Positions 33,216 to 40,968 of a stretch of DNA of 42,515 nucleotides are shown here, piece after piece. The DNA lies in the NCBI GenBank assembly GCA_937919015.1, contig CALFPN010000040.1, forward strand, positions 1-42,515, given 5' to 3'. The notes beneath the pieces were generated by a model that worked only from the letters and a program-made list of their open reading frames with translations, was not told where the DNA came from and did not search any database. Each line of letters starts with the position of its first letter. Position 1 is the stretch's first letter. This stretch comes from an uncultured Clostridia bacterium (GTDB taxonomy: Bacteria > Bacillota > Clostridia > Lachnospirales > Anaerotignaceae). A program made the position numbers and the translations under genes.

Positions 33216-33902
33216 ATGGGGAAACAGAAGATTCTGATCGTAGATGACGATCTGCATATTGCGGAACTTATCTCTCTGTATATGATGAAGGATGGTTATG
33301 AAACGGAAGAGGTCTATGACGGCAGAGAAGCTATCAAGGCGGCAGAAAGGTTTCAGCCTGACCTGATCCTGCTGGATCTGATGCTGCCGGGTATGGACGG
33401 CTATCAGGTTTGTACGGAAATTCGCAAAAACAGCCGTGTGCCTATTATCATGTTGACAGCAAAGGGCGAAACCTTTGATAAAGTGCTTGGTTTGGAATTG
33501 GGAGCTGATGATTATATCGTGAAGCCCTTTGATCCGAAGGAACTGGTGGCGAGGGTGAAGGCTGTGCTGCGCAGATATGAGCCGAAGATGGAAAAAGTGG
33601 ATAAAGATGTATTGAAGTTTGATGAACTGGAAATCAATCTGTCCAATTATTCTGTTTCCTACCATGGAAAAAGTCTGGACTTTCCGCCAAAAGAATTTGA
33701 ACTTCTTTCTTTTCTGGCGCAGAACCCCAATAGGGTGTTTACCAGAGAACAGCTTTTGGATCGTATCTGGGGCTATGAATATGTGGGTGATACCAGAACG
33801 GTGGATGTACATGTCAAACGAATCCGTGAAAAACTGAATAGTGAGGATGAATGGGGCATCCGCACGGTTTGGAGTGTTGGATATAAGTTTGGACAGAAAT
33901 AA
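33216..33902 (+). CDS. OmpR/PhoB-family response regulator
   Basis: 228 residues. Receiver domain 5-118 with the acidic pair Asp10-Asp11, phosphoacceptor Asp54 in LLDLMLPG, Thr81 and Lys103 in VKPFDP. Winged-helix domain about 130-228 with KEFELLSFLAQNPNRVFTREQLLD and GDTRTVDVHVKRIREKL, the OmpR-type recognition helix region. Ribosome site AGAGGTGAAG. It follows mutS2 by 22 bp and probably shares its transcript. Its likely partner kinase begins 574 bp downstream, past an inverted gene. Signal and target genes are unknown; it resembles PhoP/YycF-type regulators in general only. Confidence 0.93.
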   Translation: MGKQKILIVDDDLHIAELISLYMMKDGYETEEVYDGREAIKAAERFQPDLILLDLMLPGMDGYQVCTEIRKNSRVPIIMLTAKGETFDKVLGLELGADDYIVKPFDPKELVARVKAVLRRYEPKMEKVDKDVLKFDELEINLSNYSVSYHGKSLDFPPKEFELLSFLAQNPNRVFTREQLLDRIWGYEYVGDTRTVDVHVKRIREKLNSEDEWGIRTVWSVGYKFGQK

Positions 33903-33906
33903 GCAA

Positions 33907-33941
33907 ATAAAAAGGGGATGTCAGAGGACATCCCTTTTTAT
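33907..33941. terminator. Bidirectional terminator between response regulator and inverted small gene
   Basis: AAAAGGG-G-ATGTC / GACAT-CCCTTTTT, loop AGAG. T-rich on both strands, and both flanking genes end within 7 bp. Confidence 0.9.
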
Positions 33942-33947
33942 CGATCA

Positions 33948-34331
33948 TTATACTTCAGATTTTTCTGCAGCAGGAGCTTCTTCGATTGTTGCTGTAGTTT
34001 CTTCTTCTGCAGTAGGTTCGGCAGTTTCTGTATCAGGTTCTTTTGTTGCTTCGGCCGCGGCCTGCGCAGCAGCCGCTTTTGCAGCTTCCGCTTCAAACTG
34101 CTCTTTGTAACGTTCCATAGCCTGTTTGCGGACAGCTTCTTTACGCATATTGCCCCAACGCAGCATAAGAGCAAGGAACAGCAGGAACAGGATGAGAACA
34201 TGGAAACTGTTCATATTGCTCCAGTTGATGCGTGTCATAACAAGAACTGCCAGAGCAACGATGATCATATCCCTGGGAGCCATCTGCTTGCGTTTGGGTC
34301 TGTTGGGAGTTGTGTTCTGATTATTTTCCAT
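33948..34331 (-). CDS. Small membrane protein with Ala/Glu-rich tail, inverted between regulator and kinase
   Basis: 127 residues, not recognised. N-terminus is basic (MENNQNTTPNRPKRKQ), then two short hydrophobic segments (about 21-32, DMIIVALAVLVM, and about 43-59, FHVLILFLLFLALMLRW), a positive patch, and a helical Ala/Glu/Thr-rich tail of about 65 residues (AKAAAAQAAAEATKEP...). A ribosome site is oddly placed: no purine-rich site lies just before the ATG; AAAGGAG is 26 nt upstream, with a small hairpin (GGCA-N6-TGCC) between. An unusual start (ATT 21 nt upstream in frame, 7 nt after GGAG) is possible but unproven. It splits the two-component pair and is on the other strand. Confidence 0.65.
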   Translation of the reverse strand: MENNQNTTPNRPKRKQMAPRDMIIVALAVLVMTRINWSNMNSFHVLILFLLFLALMLRWGNMRKEAVRKQAMERYKEQFEAEAAKAAAAQAAAEATKEPDTETAEPTAEEETTATIEEAPAAEKSEV

Positions 34332-34373
34332 AAATAGGTACAGGCAGAAAATTGCCTTTCTCCTTTCTTGGTT

Positions 34374-34401
34374 TTTATATTGCGCCTAGTTTTATGCGCA
34401 A
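34374..34401 (-). promoter_or_regulatory. Promoter of the inverted small gene, overlain by an inverted repeat
   Basis: On the minus strand TTGCGC (34401-34396), 16-nt spacer, TATAAA (34379-34374). TTGCGC (34380-34385) and GCGCAA (34396-34401) form an inverted repeat with 10-bp centre that covers the -35 and spacer, so it could be an operator. It lies about 75 bp before the kinase gene and could affect both. Confidence 0.5.
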
Positions 34402-34476
34402 GGATGCATGCAAATAACAGTATAACATTTTTTTACAGGTTTGTAATGTGTTTTTTGATATTTTGGAGGAATGAAA

Positions 34477-35895
34477 ATGAAAAGGGACTCTATCGTGCGC
34501 AAACAGATGATGTTATATATGACGTCGATCGGTATTTTGATTGCGATTTTGTGCGGGGCATTGGCTTTGATTTATACAAATCATTATATGAGAGGCAAAG
34601 AAGCGGAATTGATCAAGCAGGGGGAGAAGATTGCTGCAGCATATACGAGGGGCTATCATACCGGTGATCTGAGCGATTTGAGTTATGAACTGGAGATTTT
34701 GGAGACATATATGGAATCGGGGGTTGTACTGGTCAATCAGGCGGGAACGATTGTATTGACTTCTCCCGGTTTTGATGATGTGTTGATTGGCGACGATATG
34801 GTTTATGACGAATTGACACAAAAGGTGATGGAGGGAGAAATTGTTACCCATCGGATCAAAAAAGGAGAGGTGTTTGATACACCGATGCTGATGGTTGGCT
34901 ATCCTGTTTCTGAAGGATATTTGGCGGGGATCTTCATGTGCAGACCCTTGCCGGAAATTGAAGCGTCTCTGATGGAAATGTATCAGATGAGTGTGGTCAG
35001 TCTGTTCTTTGTTGCGCTGTTGGGGTTGATTGTCAGCTATTTGACAGTTAAGCATGTGGCATGGCCATTGGTATTGATGAACCGTGCGGCAAAGGTCATT
35101 GCCAATGGGGATTTTGAACAGCGGGTGAAGGTGCATAGTGATGATGAGCTGGGGGAACTGGCAGAAAGCTTTAACCACATGGCGGAAAGTCTGCAGGCTC
35201 ATGAAAAGGTACAGAAGGACTTTATTGCGAACGTTTCCCATGACCTGCGTTCGCCGTTGACCAGTATGAACGGCTTCCTGACGGCTATGCTGGATGGCAC
35301 CATCCCTCCCGAAAAACAGGAAAAATACCTGAAGATTGTATTGGAGGAAACAAAGCGGCTGTCACGCATGACACAGGGAATCGTGGAACTGAGCCGCGCA
35401 CAGAGCAGTGCCATTTTGCTGGAAGAAACGAATTTTGATATCAATGGCCTGATTCGCAGCAATATCGATCTGTTGGAGCCGCAGTTGAAAGAAAAACATG
35501 CCAGAATCCGGGCAATTTATGATGAGGAAGAAACAATGGTTTGCGGAGATAAAGATAAAATTTCTCGCGTACTGCAGAATCTTTTGAGCAATGCGGCGAA
35601 GTTTTCTCCAGAAGGAGGCACCATTGAGGTGGAGACGACTTTGCAGGGGAAGAAGAAAGTGCTGATTTCTGTGAAAGATGAAGGCCCCGGCATCAGTCAG
35701 GAAGACCAGAAATATGTATTTGATCGATTTTTTAAATCGGATACAACAAGAAACGAGGATAAGGTGGGCAGCGGCATTGGCTTGGCAATTGCCAAGGAGT
35801 TTATGCTGGCCCACGGGGAAAATATCACCGTGAAAAGTGAGGAAGGAAAGGGCGCGACCTTTGCCTTCTGCCTGAAGCTGGCGGAAAAAGAATGA
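34477..35895 (+). CDS. Sensor histidine kinase (HAMP, HisKA, HATPase)
   Basis: 472 residues. First membrane helix about 10-33 (YMTSIGILIAILCGALALIYT), an extracytoplasmic sensor of about 130 residues (VLVNQAGTIVLTSPG...), second helix about 168-190, HAMP about 190-243, HisKA with FIANVSHDLRSPLTSMNGF (phospho-His near 254), and HATPase with NLLSNAAKFSPEGG (N box), VKDEGPGIS (G1), FDRFFKSD (F) and GSGIGLAIAK (G2). I start at ATG 34477, since GGAGG at 34465-34469 is 7 nt before it; the ATG at 34471 is too close. Partner of the regulator at 33216 by distance and type. Confidence 0.93.
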   Translation: MKRDSIVRKQMMLYMTSIGILIAILCGALALIYTNHYMRGKEAELIKQGEKIAAAYTRGYHTGDLSDLSYELEILETYMESGVVLVNQAGTIVLTSPGFDDVLIGDDMVYDELTQKVMEGEIVTHRIKKGEVFDTPMLMVGYPVSEGYLAGIFMCRPLPEIEASLMEMYQMSVVSLFFVALLGLIVSYLTVKHVAWPLVLMNRAAKVIANGDFEQRVKVHSDDELGELAESFNHMAESLQAHEKVQKDFIANVSHDLRSPLTSMNGFLTAMLDGTIPPEKQEKYLKIVLEETKRLSRMTQGIVELSRAQSSAILLEETNFDINGLIRSNIDLLEPQLKEKHARIRAIYDEEETMVCGDKDKISRVLQNLLSNAAKFSPEGGTIEVETTLQGKKKVLISVKDEGPGISQEDQKYVFDRFFKSDTTRNEDKVGSGIGLAIAKEFMLAHGENITVKSEEGKGATFAFCLKLAEKE

Positions 35896-35898
35896 AAA

Positions 35899-35950
35899 AG
35901 AAACCGAGGTAAAATGTTGGAAGATTCCAAATATTACCTCGGTTTTATTT
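35899..35950. terminator. Bidirectional terminator after the kinase gene, also downstream of nadE
   Basis: AAACCGAGGTAA (35901-35912) pairs with TTACCTCGGTTT (35934-35945), with an inner TTGGAA/TTCCAA stem; T-rich sequence follows on both strands. Confidence 0.85.
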
Positions 35951-35964
35951 TATATTATTTTATC

Positions 35965-36038
35965 GCAGAAACGTAGTTTCTGCAAATGGGATTCCAAGGG
36001 AATCATGCCCTTGGTGAGGTTTGGGGCAACGCCCCAAA
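35965..36038. repeat. Three hairpins in the nadE 3' flank
   Basis: GCAGAAAC-GTA-GTTTCTGC (35965-35983), CCAAGGG-N7-CCCTTGG (35994-36014) and TTTGGGGC-AAC-GCCCCAAA (36020-36038). No T-tract follows on either strand. The first hairpin plus its right flank (CAAATGG) recalls the hairpin of element A (GTAAAAC-GAA-GTTTTAC then GAATGG), so it may be a diverged relative. Confidence 0.5.
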
Positions 36039-36041
36039 AAG

Positions 36042-37982
36042 TTACAGTTTTTCCACTTCGTCCATCCATACACGGCTGAAAGCGTCTGTGGGCATTCTCC
36101 AGTCGCCTCTGGGAGACAGGGAGATATCACCAACTTTGGGGCCATCAGGCAGACAGGAACGTTTGAACTGCTGGATGAAGAAACGGCGGTAGAAATTTTT
36201 CAGCCATTTCAGCAGCGTTTCTCTGCCATATTCTCCTGCAAAGGCTTTTTCAGCCAGCCACAGCACTTTTGCAGGACGGTAAGCATTATGCAGGATATGA
36301 TACAGGAAGAAGTCATGCAGTTCATAAGGCCCAACCAGATCTTCTGTTTTCTGGTTGATTTTGCCAGATGCATCGGGAGGCAGCAGCTCGGGGCTGATGG
36401 GCGTATCCAGAACGTCCAGCAGAGCGGCGGAAGCGTCAGCATCCACTTCCCCGTTGGTAGCAACCCAGTTTACCAGAACACGAATCAGTGTTTTGGGGAT
36501 GCCGCCGTTGACCCCATACATGGACATATGGTCGCCGTTGTAGGTTGCCCAGCCCAGAGCCAGTTCGGACAGGTCGCCTGTGCCCACAACCAGACCATTG
36601 TATTTATTTGCCAGATCCATCAGGATCTGTGTTCTTTCACGGGCTTGCGCGTTTTCGTATGTTACATTGTGCAGGCTCATATCATGCTCGATATCTTTGA
36701 AATGCTGGGTCACAGCATCGCGGATAGGGATTTCTTTCATGGTGATGCCCAGAGATCTCATCAGAGTCAGGGCATTCTGGTAAGTTCTGTCTGTTGTGCC
36801 GAAACCGGGCATGGTTACGCCCAGTACATGGCTGCGGTCGATGCCAAGGAAGTCGCATGCTTTGACGCAAACCAGAAGGGCCAGTGTAGAATCCAGACCG
36901 CCGGAAATACCGATGACCAGAGAGTCGGAATGGGTATGTTCCATTCTTCTTGCCAGAGCAGCTGTCTGGATGGAGAAGATATCCTTGCATTGCGTATCCA
37001 TTTCTGCAGCTGCAGGATGGAAAGGGGCAGAGGTCAAAGGTCTGTTCCAGTTTTCCAGAGATTCTGTTTCCTCCATATCGAAAGTTATCAGGCGATACAG
37101 GCGGTGACTTTCTGTTTTCTGCAGATGGGACAGGAAGGTTGTGTGTTTGCGGCGTTCGTTTGTCAGGATATCCAGATCGATATCTGCATATGCCAGTTGA
37201 TTATCCTGCGCAAAGCGTTCTGTTTCTGCGAAAATTTCGCCGTTTTCGCAAATCATACTGTGACCGCCGAATACACAATCCTGCGTGGATTCACCAATCC
37301 CGCAGGAAACATATACATAAGACGCCATGCAGGAAGCGGAATGCTGGGCTACCATGCGTCTGCGATACAGAGCTTTGCCAGATGTTTCACTGCTTGCGGA
37401 AAGGTTCAGCAACAGTGTTGCACCGTACAGTGCCTGATAGGAACTGGGAGGAATGGGTACCCAGAGGTCTTCGCAGATTTCGATGCCGATTTTCAGATCA
37501 GGGATGCCTGCGGCTGCAAACAGGAGATCGGAACCAATGGGAACATTCTGACCGGCATAGTTGATACGTTCTACCAGAATATCATCAGCGGAGGAGAACC
37601 AGCGTTCTTCCGCAAATTCGCTGTAGTTAGGCAGGTGTGTTTTGGGCACCAATCCCAGAATTTCACCTTTATAAATGGCAACGGCGCAGTTGAAAGCTTG
37701 ACTATCCAATGCAACGGGAGCACCGATCGCAAAAAACAGGTCTAAGTCTTTTGTTTCTTCTGCAATGGCTTTGACACATTTTTCAGCTGCCACCAAAAGG
37801 GAACGCTGCATGAACAGGTCAGCACAGGTATAGCCTGTGATGCACAGTTCGGGGAATGTCAGAACACGCACGCCTTTTGCGGCAGCATCTTTTGCCATTG
37901 CCACAATCTGTTCTTTATTATAAATGCAGTCTGCCAGTCTGAGACGGGGAACAGCTGCACCGACTTTTACATAACCAAACAT
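36042..37982 (-). CDS. nadE: Glutamine-dependent NAD+ synthetase
   Basis: Last step of NAD synthesis: amidates nicotinic acid adenine dinucleotide with ammonia from glutamine. 646 residues, the two-domain glutaminase type. N-terminal nitrilase-like domain with catalytic Glu in TFPELCITGYTCADLF near 41-56, Lys region, and Cys in YVSCGIGESTQDCVFGGHS near 219-237 with the neighbouring active-site features; C-terminal synthetase with the P-loop GISGGLDSTLALL near 350-362, GTGDLSELALGWATYNGDHMSMY near 465 and the end DEVEKL. ATG 37982 follows AAGGAGATG. It lies 15 bp after lexA and may be co-transcribed with it. Confidence 0.95.
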   Translation of the reverse strand: MFGYVKVGAAVPRLRLADCIYNKEQIVAMAKDAAAKGVRVLTFPELCITGYTCADLFMQRSLLVAAEKCVKAIAEETKDLDLFFAIGAPVALDSQAFNCAVAIYKGEILGLVPKTHLPNYSEFAEERWFSSADDILVERINYAGQNVPIGSDLLFAAAGIPDLKIGIEICEDLWVPIPPSSYQALYGATLLLNLSASSETSGKALYRRRMVAQHSASCMASYVYVSCGIGESTQDCVFGGHSMICENGEIFAETERFAQDNQLAYADIDLDILTNERRKHTTFLSHLQKTESHRLYRLITFDMEETESLENWNRPLTSAPFHPAAAEMDTQCKDIFSIQTAALARRMEHTHSDSLVIGISGGLDSTLALLVCVKACDFLGIDRSHVLGVTMPGFGTTDRTYQNALTLMRSLGITMKEIPIRDAVTQHFKDIEHDMSLHNVTYENAQARERTQILMDLANKYNGLVVGTGDLSELALGWATYNGDHMSMYGVNGGIPKTLIRVLVNWVATNGEVDADASAALLDVLDTPISPELLPPDASGKINQKTEDLVGPYELHDFFLYHILHNAYRPAKVLWLAEKAFAGEYGRETLLKWLKNFYRRFFIQQFKRSCLPDGPKVGDISLSPRGDWRMPTDAFSRVWMDEVEKL

Positions 37983-37997
37983 AAATTGTTCATCTCC

Positions 37998-38606
37998 TTA
38001 GAATTTTCTGAACAGGCCGATGACTTTGCCAAGGATGGCAACGTCTTTTACGATGATGGGTGACATAGAGGAATTTTCGGGCTGCAGACGGATAAAATCC
38101 TTTTCTTTATAAAAAGTTTTGACTGTGGCAAAATCTTCGATCAGGGCAACAACGATATCACCGTTTTTGGCATCGTTCTGTTGACGAACAAGGATCAGAT
38201 CTTTATCGAAGATACCTGCTTCGATCATGCTTTCTCCCTTAACGCGGAGCATGAATACGGTGTCATTGTGGATATAATCCACGGGGATGGGGAAAGTATC
38301 TTCAATGTTTTCTACAGCGAGAATGGGGGTTCCGGCGGTAATGGTGCCCACGATGGGAACATTCACCAGTTCCTTCTGGGGGGCTTCAAAGCCGGGATCC
38401 AGAATCTCGATGGCTCTGGGCTTTGTGGGGTCTCTGCGGATAAGGCCTTTCTTTTCCAGACGGGAAAGATGACCATGTACGGTAGAAGTAGATTTCAGCC
38501 CTACGGCATCACAGATTTCACGCACCGAAGGGGGATAGCCCTTTTCTCGCACTTCAGCCTTCATATATTCCAGAATCTGCTTTTGTTTTGTAGACAGTTC
38601 GCTCAT
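37998..38606 (-). CDS. lexA: LexA SOS repressor
   Basis: 202 residues. N-terminal winged helix: MSELSTKQKQILEYMKAEV, GYPPSVREICDAVGLKSTSTVHGHLSRLEKKG, with the recognition helix near 28-48. Cleavage site Ala91-Gly92 (GTITAGTPI). Catalytic Ser126 (VKGESMIEAGI) and Lys163 (FATVKTFYKE). RecA filaments trigger self-cleavage. I take ATG 38606, 7 nt after AAGGAGTG; the frame is open further upstream but that would include its own promoter. Divergent from a LysM gene, the lexA-yneA arrangement of Bacillus. A 8-bp hairpin (GGCAGAAA...TTTCTGCC, 38658-38681) sits in the 5' UTR. Confidence 0.97.
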   Translation of the reverse strand: MSELSTKQKQILEYMKAEVREKGYPPSVREICDAVGLKSTSTVHGHLSRLEKKGLIRRDPTKPRAIEILDPGFEAPQKELVNVPIVGTITAGTPILAVENIEDTFPIPVDYIHNDTVFMLRVKGESMIEAGIFDKDLILVRQQNDAKNGDIVVALIEDFATVKTFYKEKDFIRLQPENSSMSPIIVKDVAILGKVIGLFRKF

Positions 38607-38696
38607 ATACTCACTCCTTATGATTTTATCCAAATGGACAGGAATTATCAAGTAAATGGCAGAAAAAAGTGGATTTCTGCCTTCTTCGTGCTTATC

Positions 38697-38709
38697 CGCA
38701 CATTGTTCG
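38697..38709. promoter_or_regulatory. Possible third LexA half-site after the lexA -10
   Basis: Minus-strand CGAAC-AAT-GTGCG has a perfect left half and a 4/5 right half but a 3-bp centre, where the Firmicute box has 4. Downstream of the lexA -10. Weak. Confidence 0.3.
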
Positions 38710-38714
38710 CTTTC

Positions 38715-38743
38715 AGTATAGCACAGCAAAAGTATAAAATCAA
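38715..38743 (-). promoter_or_regulatory. Promoter of lexA
   Basis: Minus strand TTGATT (38743-38738), 17-nt spacer ending in TGC, TATACT (38720-38715), an extended -10. Confidence 0.75.
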
Positions 38744-38754
38744 ACCTATGTTCG
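38741..38754. promoter_or_regulatory. SOS box 1 (LexA operator) at the lexA -35
   Basis: Minus-strand CGAACATAGGTTTG, against the Firmicute consensus CGAAC-N4-GTTCG: nearly perfect left half, right half GTTTG one off. It overlaps the lexA -35 and fits autoregulation. Confidence 0.75.
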
Positions 38755-38773
38755 TAATTTTTTATGAAAAGTA

Positions 38774-38802
38774 TTGACAAAGAATATGTGTTCGGTTATT
38801 AT
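38774..38802 (+). promoter_or_regulatory. Promoter of the LysM gene
   Basis: Perfect TTGACA (38774-38779), 17-nt spacer, TATTAT (38797-38802). The spacer is filled by SOS box 2. Confidence 0.8.
38781..38794. promoter_or_regulatory. SOS box 2 (LexA operator) in the spacer of the LysM promoter
   Basis: AGAATATGTGTTCG; on the minus strand CGAAC-ACAT-ATTCT. One perfect half, the other degenerate, placed exactly between -35 and -10, so LexA would block the promoter. Confidence 0.65.
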
Positions 38803-38848
38803 AAGGGTGGAAAACGAAAAAATGTTCGATAAGAAATGGGGCGAAGTC

Positions 38849-39169
38849 ATGGAAAGAAGAACACAGAGAAGAGTTGTAAGAAAGTCCAGAAAAATCAGAA
38901 AGAACACATTCCTGCTGCTGACAATGGCTTTGATCCTATGTCTGGGAACCCTTGCTATGGGCGGTCAGAAAGGGGTTCAAACAAAAACCTACTATGAATG
39001 TGTGCAGGTGGAAAAAGGCGACACCCTTTGGGAGATCGCAGAGAAATATAGAATGGATTGTGAAAAAACCGAACATATGGTTGATGCGATTTTGGAAGTA
39101 AATGGGTTAAAAGATACGAACATACAGGCGGGCGAAAGTATTATCGTGCCTGTGACAAAAGCAGTATAA
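38849..39169 (+). CDS. LysM protein, YneA-like SOS cell-division inhibitor candidate
   Basis: 106 residues. Basic N-terminus (MERRTQRRVVRKSRKIRKN), one membrane helix (about 21-37, FLLLTMALILCLGTLAMGG), and a C-terminal LysM domain (VQVEKGDTLWEIAEKYRM ... VNGLKDTNIQAGESIIVPV, about 53-103). Same build, size and locus as Bacillus YneA, which blocks division during SOS. The start is set by the promoter: transcription begins near 38809, so ATG 38849 (after GGGGCG) or ATG 38822 are possible; the first in-frame codon at the -35 is not. Function is inferred from locus and domain build. Confidence 0.82.
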   Translation: MERRTQRRVVRKSRKIRKNTFLLLTMALILCLGTLAMGGQKGVQTKTYYECVQVEKGDTLWEIAEKYRMDCEKTEHMVDAILEVNGLKDTNIQAGESIIVPVTKAV

Positions 39170-39179
39170 AAACAAGAGG

Positions 39180-39211
39180 AAAGACAGAACGAATGGTTCT
39201 GTCTTTTTTGG
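39180..39211 (+). terminator. Terminator of the LysM gene
   Basis: AAGACAGAAC / GTTCTGTCTT, loop GAATG, then TTTTTGG. Confidence 0.9.
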
Positions 39212-39269
39212 TAAAAGCAGAAAACAAGAGGGAAATTCTTAAACAATTCTTACGGTTTAGTCCAAGCGG

Positions 39270-39297
39270 TTGCGGGGAAAAGTATCTTTGTGATAAT
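39270..39297 (+). promoter_or_regulatory. Weak candidate promoter of nfeD-floA
   Basis: TTGCGG (39270-39275), 16-nt spacer, GATAAT (39292-39297); an overlapping TATAAT at 39297-39302 has a 21-nt spacer. Only tentative. Confidence 0.35.
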
Positions 39298-39353
39298 ATA
39301 ATAAAAAAGAAAGTACCTGAAAAGATACAGTATAAAAAAGGAGGTAGAAAGAA

Positions 39354-39818
39354 ATGCTCCCATGGATCATTATTATAGCCATGCTGGGTCTTTTGCTCCT
39401 GTTTGTTGAGATCCTGATGCCGGGATTCGGTTTATTCGGTATTCTGGGGTCGATTGCTCTATTGGGTTCGCTGGTGGCGGCATTTAAGATATATGGTTTT
39501 ATGGTATTTCTGATAATGCTGACGGTGGCAGTGGTGGTGTTTTTTGCCATGATTGCTTTTGCGAAGAAAAGCGGGCTTTACAATAGAGTTGTTCTGCGGG
39601 ATAGACAGGAAGCAAAGGGATTTGATGAAGCACCGCTGCAGGGGCTTTTGGGCAAGGTTGGTGTGACACATACAGAGCTGAAGCCCTATGGTGTAGCGGA
39701 AATTGACGGCAAACTGGTGGATGTTTGTTCCACCGGCGACTTTATTGACAGAAATGTCAGCATACAAGTAATGCAGATTACCGGCAAAACTGTGACGGTA
39801 AAGGTTTATACAGACTAA
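39354..39818 (+). CDS. NfeD-family membrane protein
   Basis: 154 residues. Short hydrophobic segments about 4-20 (WIIIIAMLGLLLLFVEI), 25-42 and 48-70, with the family motif EILMPGFGLFGILG at 19-32, then an OB-fold C-terminal domain (GLLGKVGVTHTELKPYGVAEIDGKLVDVCSTGDFIDRN, given in part) that ends in VKVYTD. NfeD proteins work with flotillin/SPFH proteins in membrane microdomains; this one lacks the ClpP-like protease domain of long NfeD. AAAGGAGGT precedes the ATG. floA follows 36 bp later, as in Bacillus yqeZ-floA-type clusters. Confidence 0.92.
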   Translation: MLPWIIIIAMLGLLLLFVEILMPGFGLFGILGSIALLGSLVAAFKIYGFMVFLIMLTVAVVVFFAMIAFAKKSGLYNRVVLRDRQEAKGFDEAPLQGLLGKVGVTHTELKPYGVAEIDGKLVDVCSTGDFIDRNVSIQVMQITGKTVTVKVYTD

Positions 39819-39854
39819 GGGTAACAGAAGAGAATCAAATAGGAGGCGTTGTGT

Positions 39855-40859
39855 ATGTTTGAAATTTTTGGTCTGATTATTCCATTGTTTATTGTTCTGA
39901 TTCTGATCGGCATTTTCCTCAGCTTTGTTCCGCTGGGATTATGGATCTCTGCCATTTCTGCAGGGGTAAAAGTCAGCATTTTTTCTCTGGTTGGTATGCG
40001 ACTGAGAAGGGTTCGTGCGGATAAGATCATTCGTCCCCTGATCAAAGCGCAGAAGGCCGGTATGGATGTAAATGCAAATCAGTTGGAAAGCCATCTGTTG
40101 TCCGGTGGTCGAGTAGATAATGTGGTAGATGCGCTGATCGCAGCCCACAGAGCAAATCTGGATCTGTCCTTTGAAAGAGCGGCCGCCATCGATCTGGCGG
40201 GGCGCAATGTTTTTGAGGCGGTCAGAATGAGTGTAACACCTAAGATCATCGAAACCCCTTGGATTGCTGCGGTGGCCATCGATGGTATCGAAGTGAAGGT
40301 CATTGCAAAGGTAACCGTAAGAGCAAACTTGGCAAGACTGGTCGGCGGTGCCGGTGAAGAAACAATTATTGCCAGAGTTGGTGAAGGTATTGTTACAACC
40401 GTAGGTTCTTCCAATAGCCATAAGGCAGTTCTGGAAAATCCTGATCTGATCTCCAGAACAGTTCTGGCAAAAGGGCTGGATAATGGTACAGCATTTGAAA
40501 TTCTGTCTATCGATATCGCGGACGTAGACATCGGCAGAAATATCGGTGCACATCTGCAGATCCAGCAGGCAGAAGCAGATAAACAGATTGCACAGGCAAA
40601 GGCGGAAGAACGCCGTGCAACAGCCATTGCAAAAGAACAGGAAATGAGAGCAGAAGTAGAACACATGAAAGCAAAAGTTGTGGAAGCGGAAGCAGAAGTT
40701 CCCAAGGCGATGGCCGAAGCATTGCGCAGTGGCAATCTGGGTGTAATGGACTATTACAGAATGCAGAATGTGCTGGCTGACACAACAATGAAAAACAACG
40801 TGGGGAATACAGATTTGACAAAATTGTTCAAAGACAAAGAAGATAACCCTAAAATCTAA
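39855..40859 (+). CDS. floA: Flotillin-like protein FloA
   Basis: SPFH-type scaffold that organises membrane microdomains and affects membrane fluidity, signalling kinases and division. 334 residues: a membrane-inserted N-terminal segment (FGLIIPLFIVLILIGIFLSFVPLGLWISA in part, about 4-32), SPFH region, and a C-terminal Glu/Ala-rich coiled coil (EADKQIAQAKAEERRATAIAKEQEMRAEV..., about 235-290). MRLRRVRADKIIRPLIKAQKAG is typical of FloA (formerly YqfA). I start at ATG 39855, 8 nt after AGGAGG; an upstream in-frame TTG is two codons earlier. Ends with DLTKLFKDKEDN. Confidence 0.95.
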   Translation: MFEIFGLIIPLFIVLILIGIFLSFVPLGLWISAISAGVKVSIFSLVGMRLRRVRADKIIRPLIKAQKAGMDVNANQLESHLLSGGRVDNVVDALIAAHRANLDLSFERAAAIDLAGRNVFEAVRMSVTPKIIETPWIAAVAIDGIEVKVIAKVTVRANLARLVGGAGEETIIARVGEGIVTTVGSSNSHKAVLENPDLISRTVLAKGLDNGTAFEILSIDIADVDIGRNIGAHLQIQQAEADKQIAQAKAEERRATAIAKEQEMRAEVEHMKAKVVEAEAEVPKAMAEALRSGNLGVMDYYRMQNVLADTTMKNNVGNTDLTKLFKDKEDNPKI

Positions 40860-40885
40860 AATGGAAAAGCAATGATGTATCACTG

Positions 40886-40920
40886 GGAGGAGAGTGCTGG
40901 AATCGGTACTCTCCTTTTGT
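40886..40920 (+). terminator. Terminator of nfeD-floA
   Basis: AGGAGAGT-GC / GT-ACTCTCCT, then TTTGTATC. Loop about 8 nt. Confidence 0.75.
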
Positions 40921-40968
40921 ATCATTTTTTACATATAATTAGGTAGAAACAGAAAGAAGACGGTAAAA

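Noticed and set aside
36021..37745. 574-aa open frame opposite nadE
   Set aside because: Cys/Gln/His-rich antisense of nadE; no start signal and no recognisable domain.
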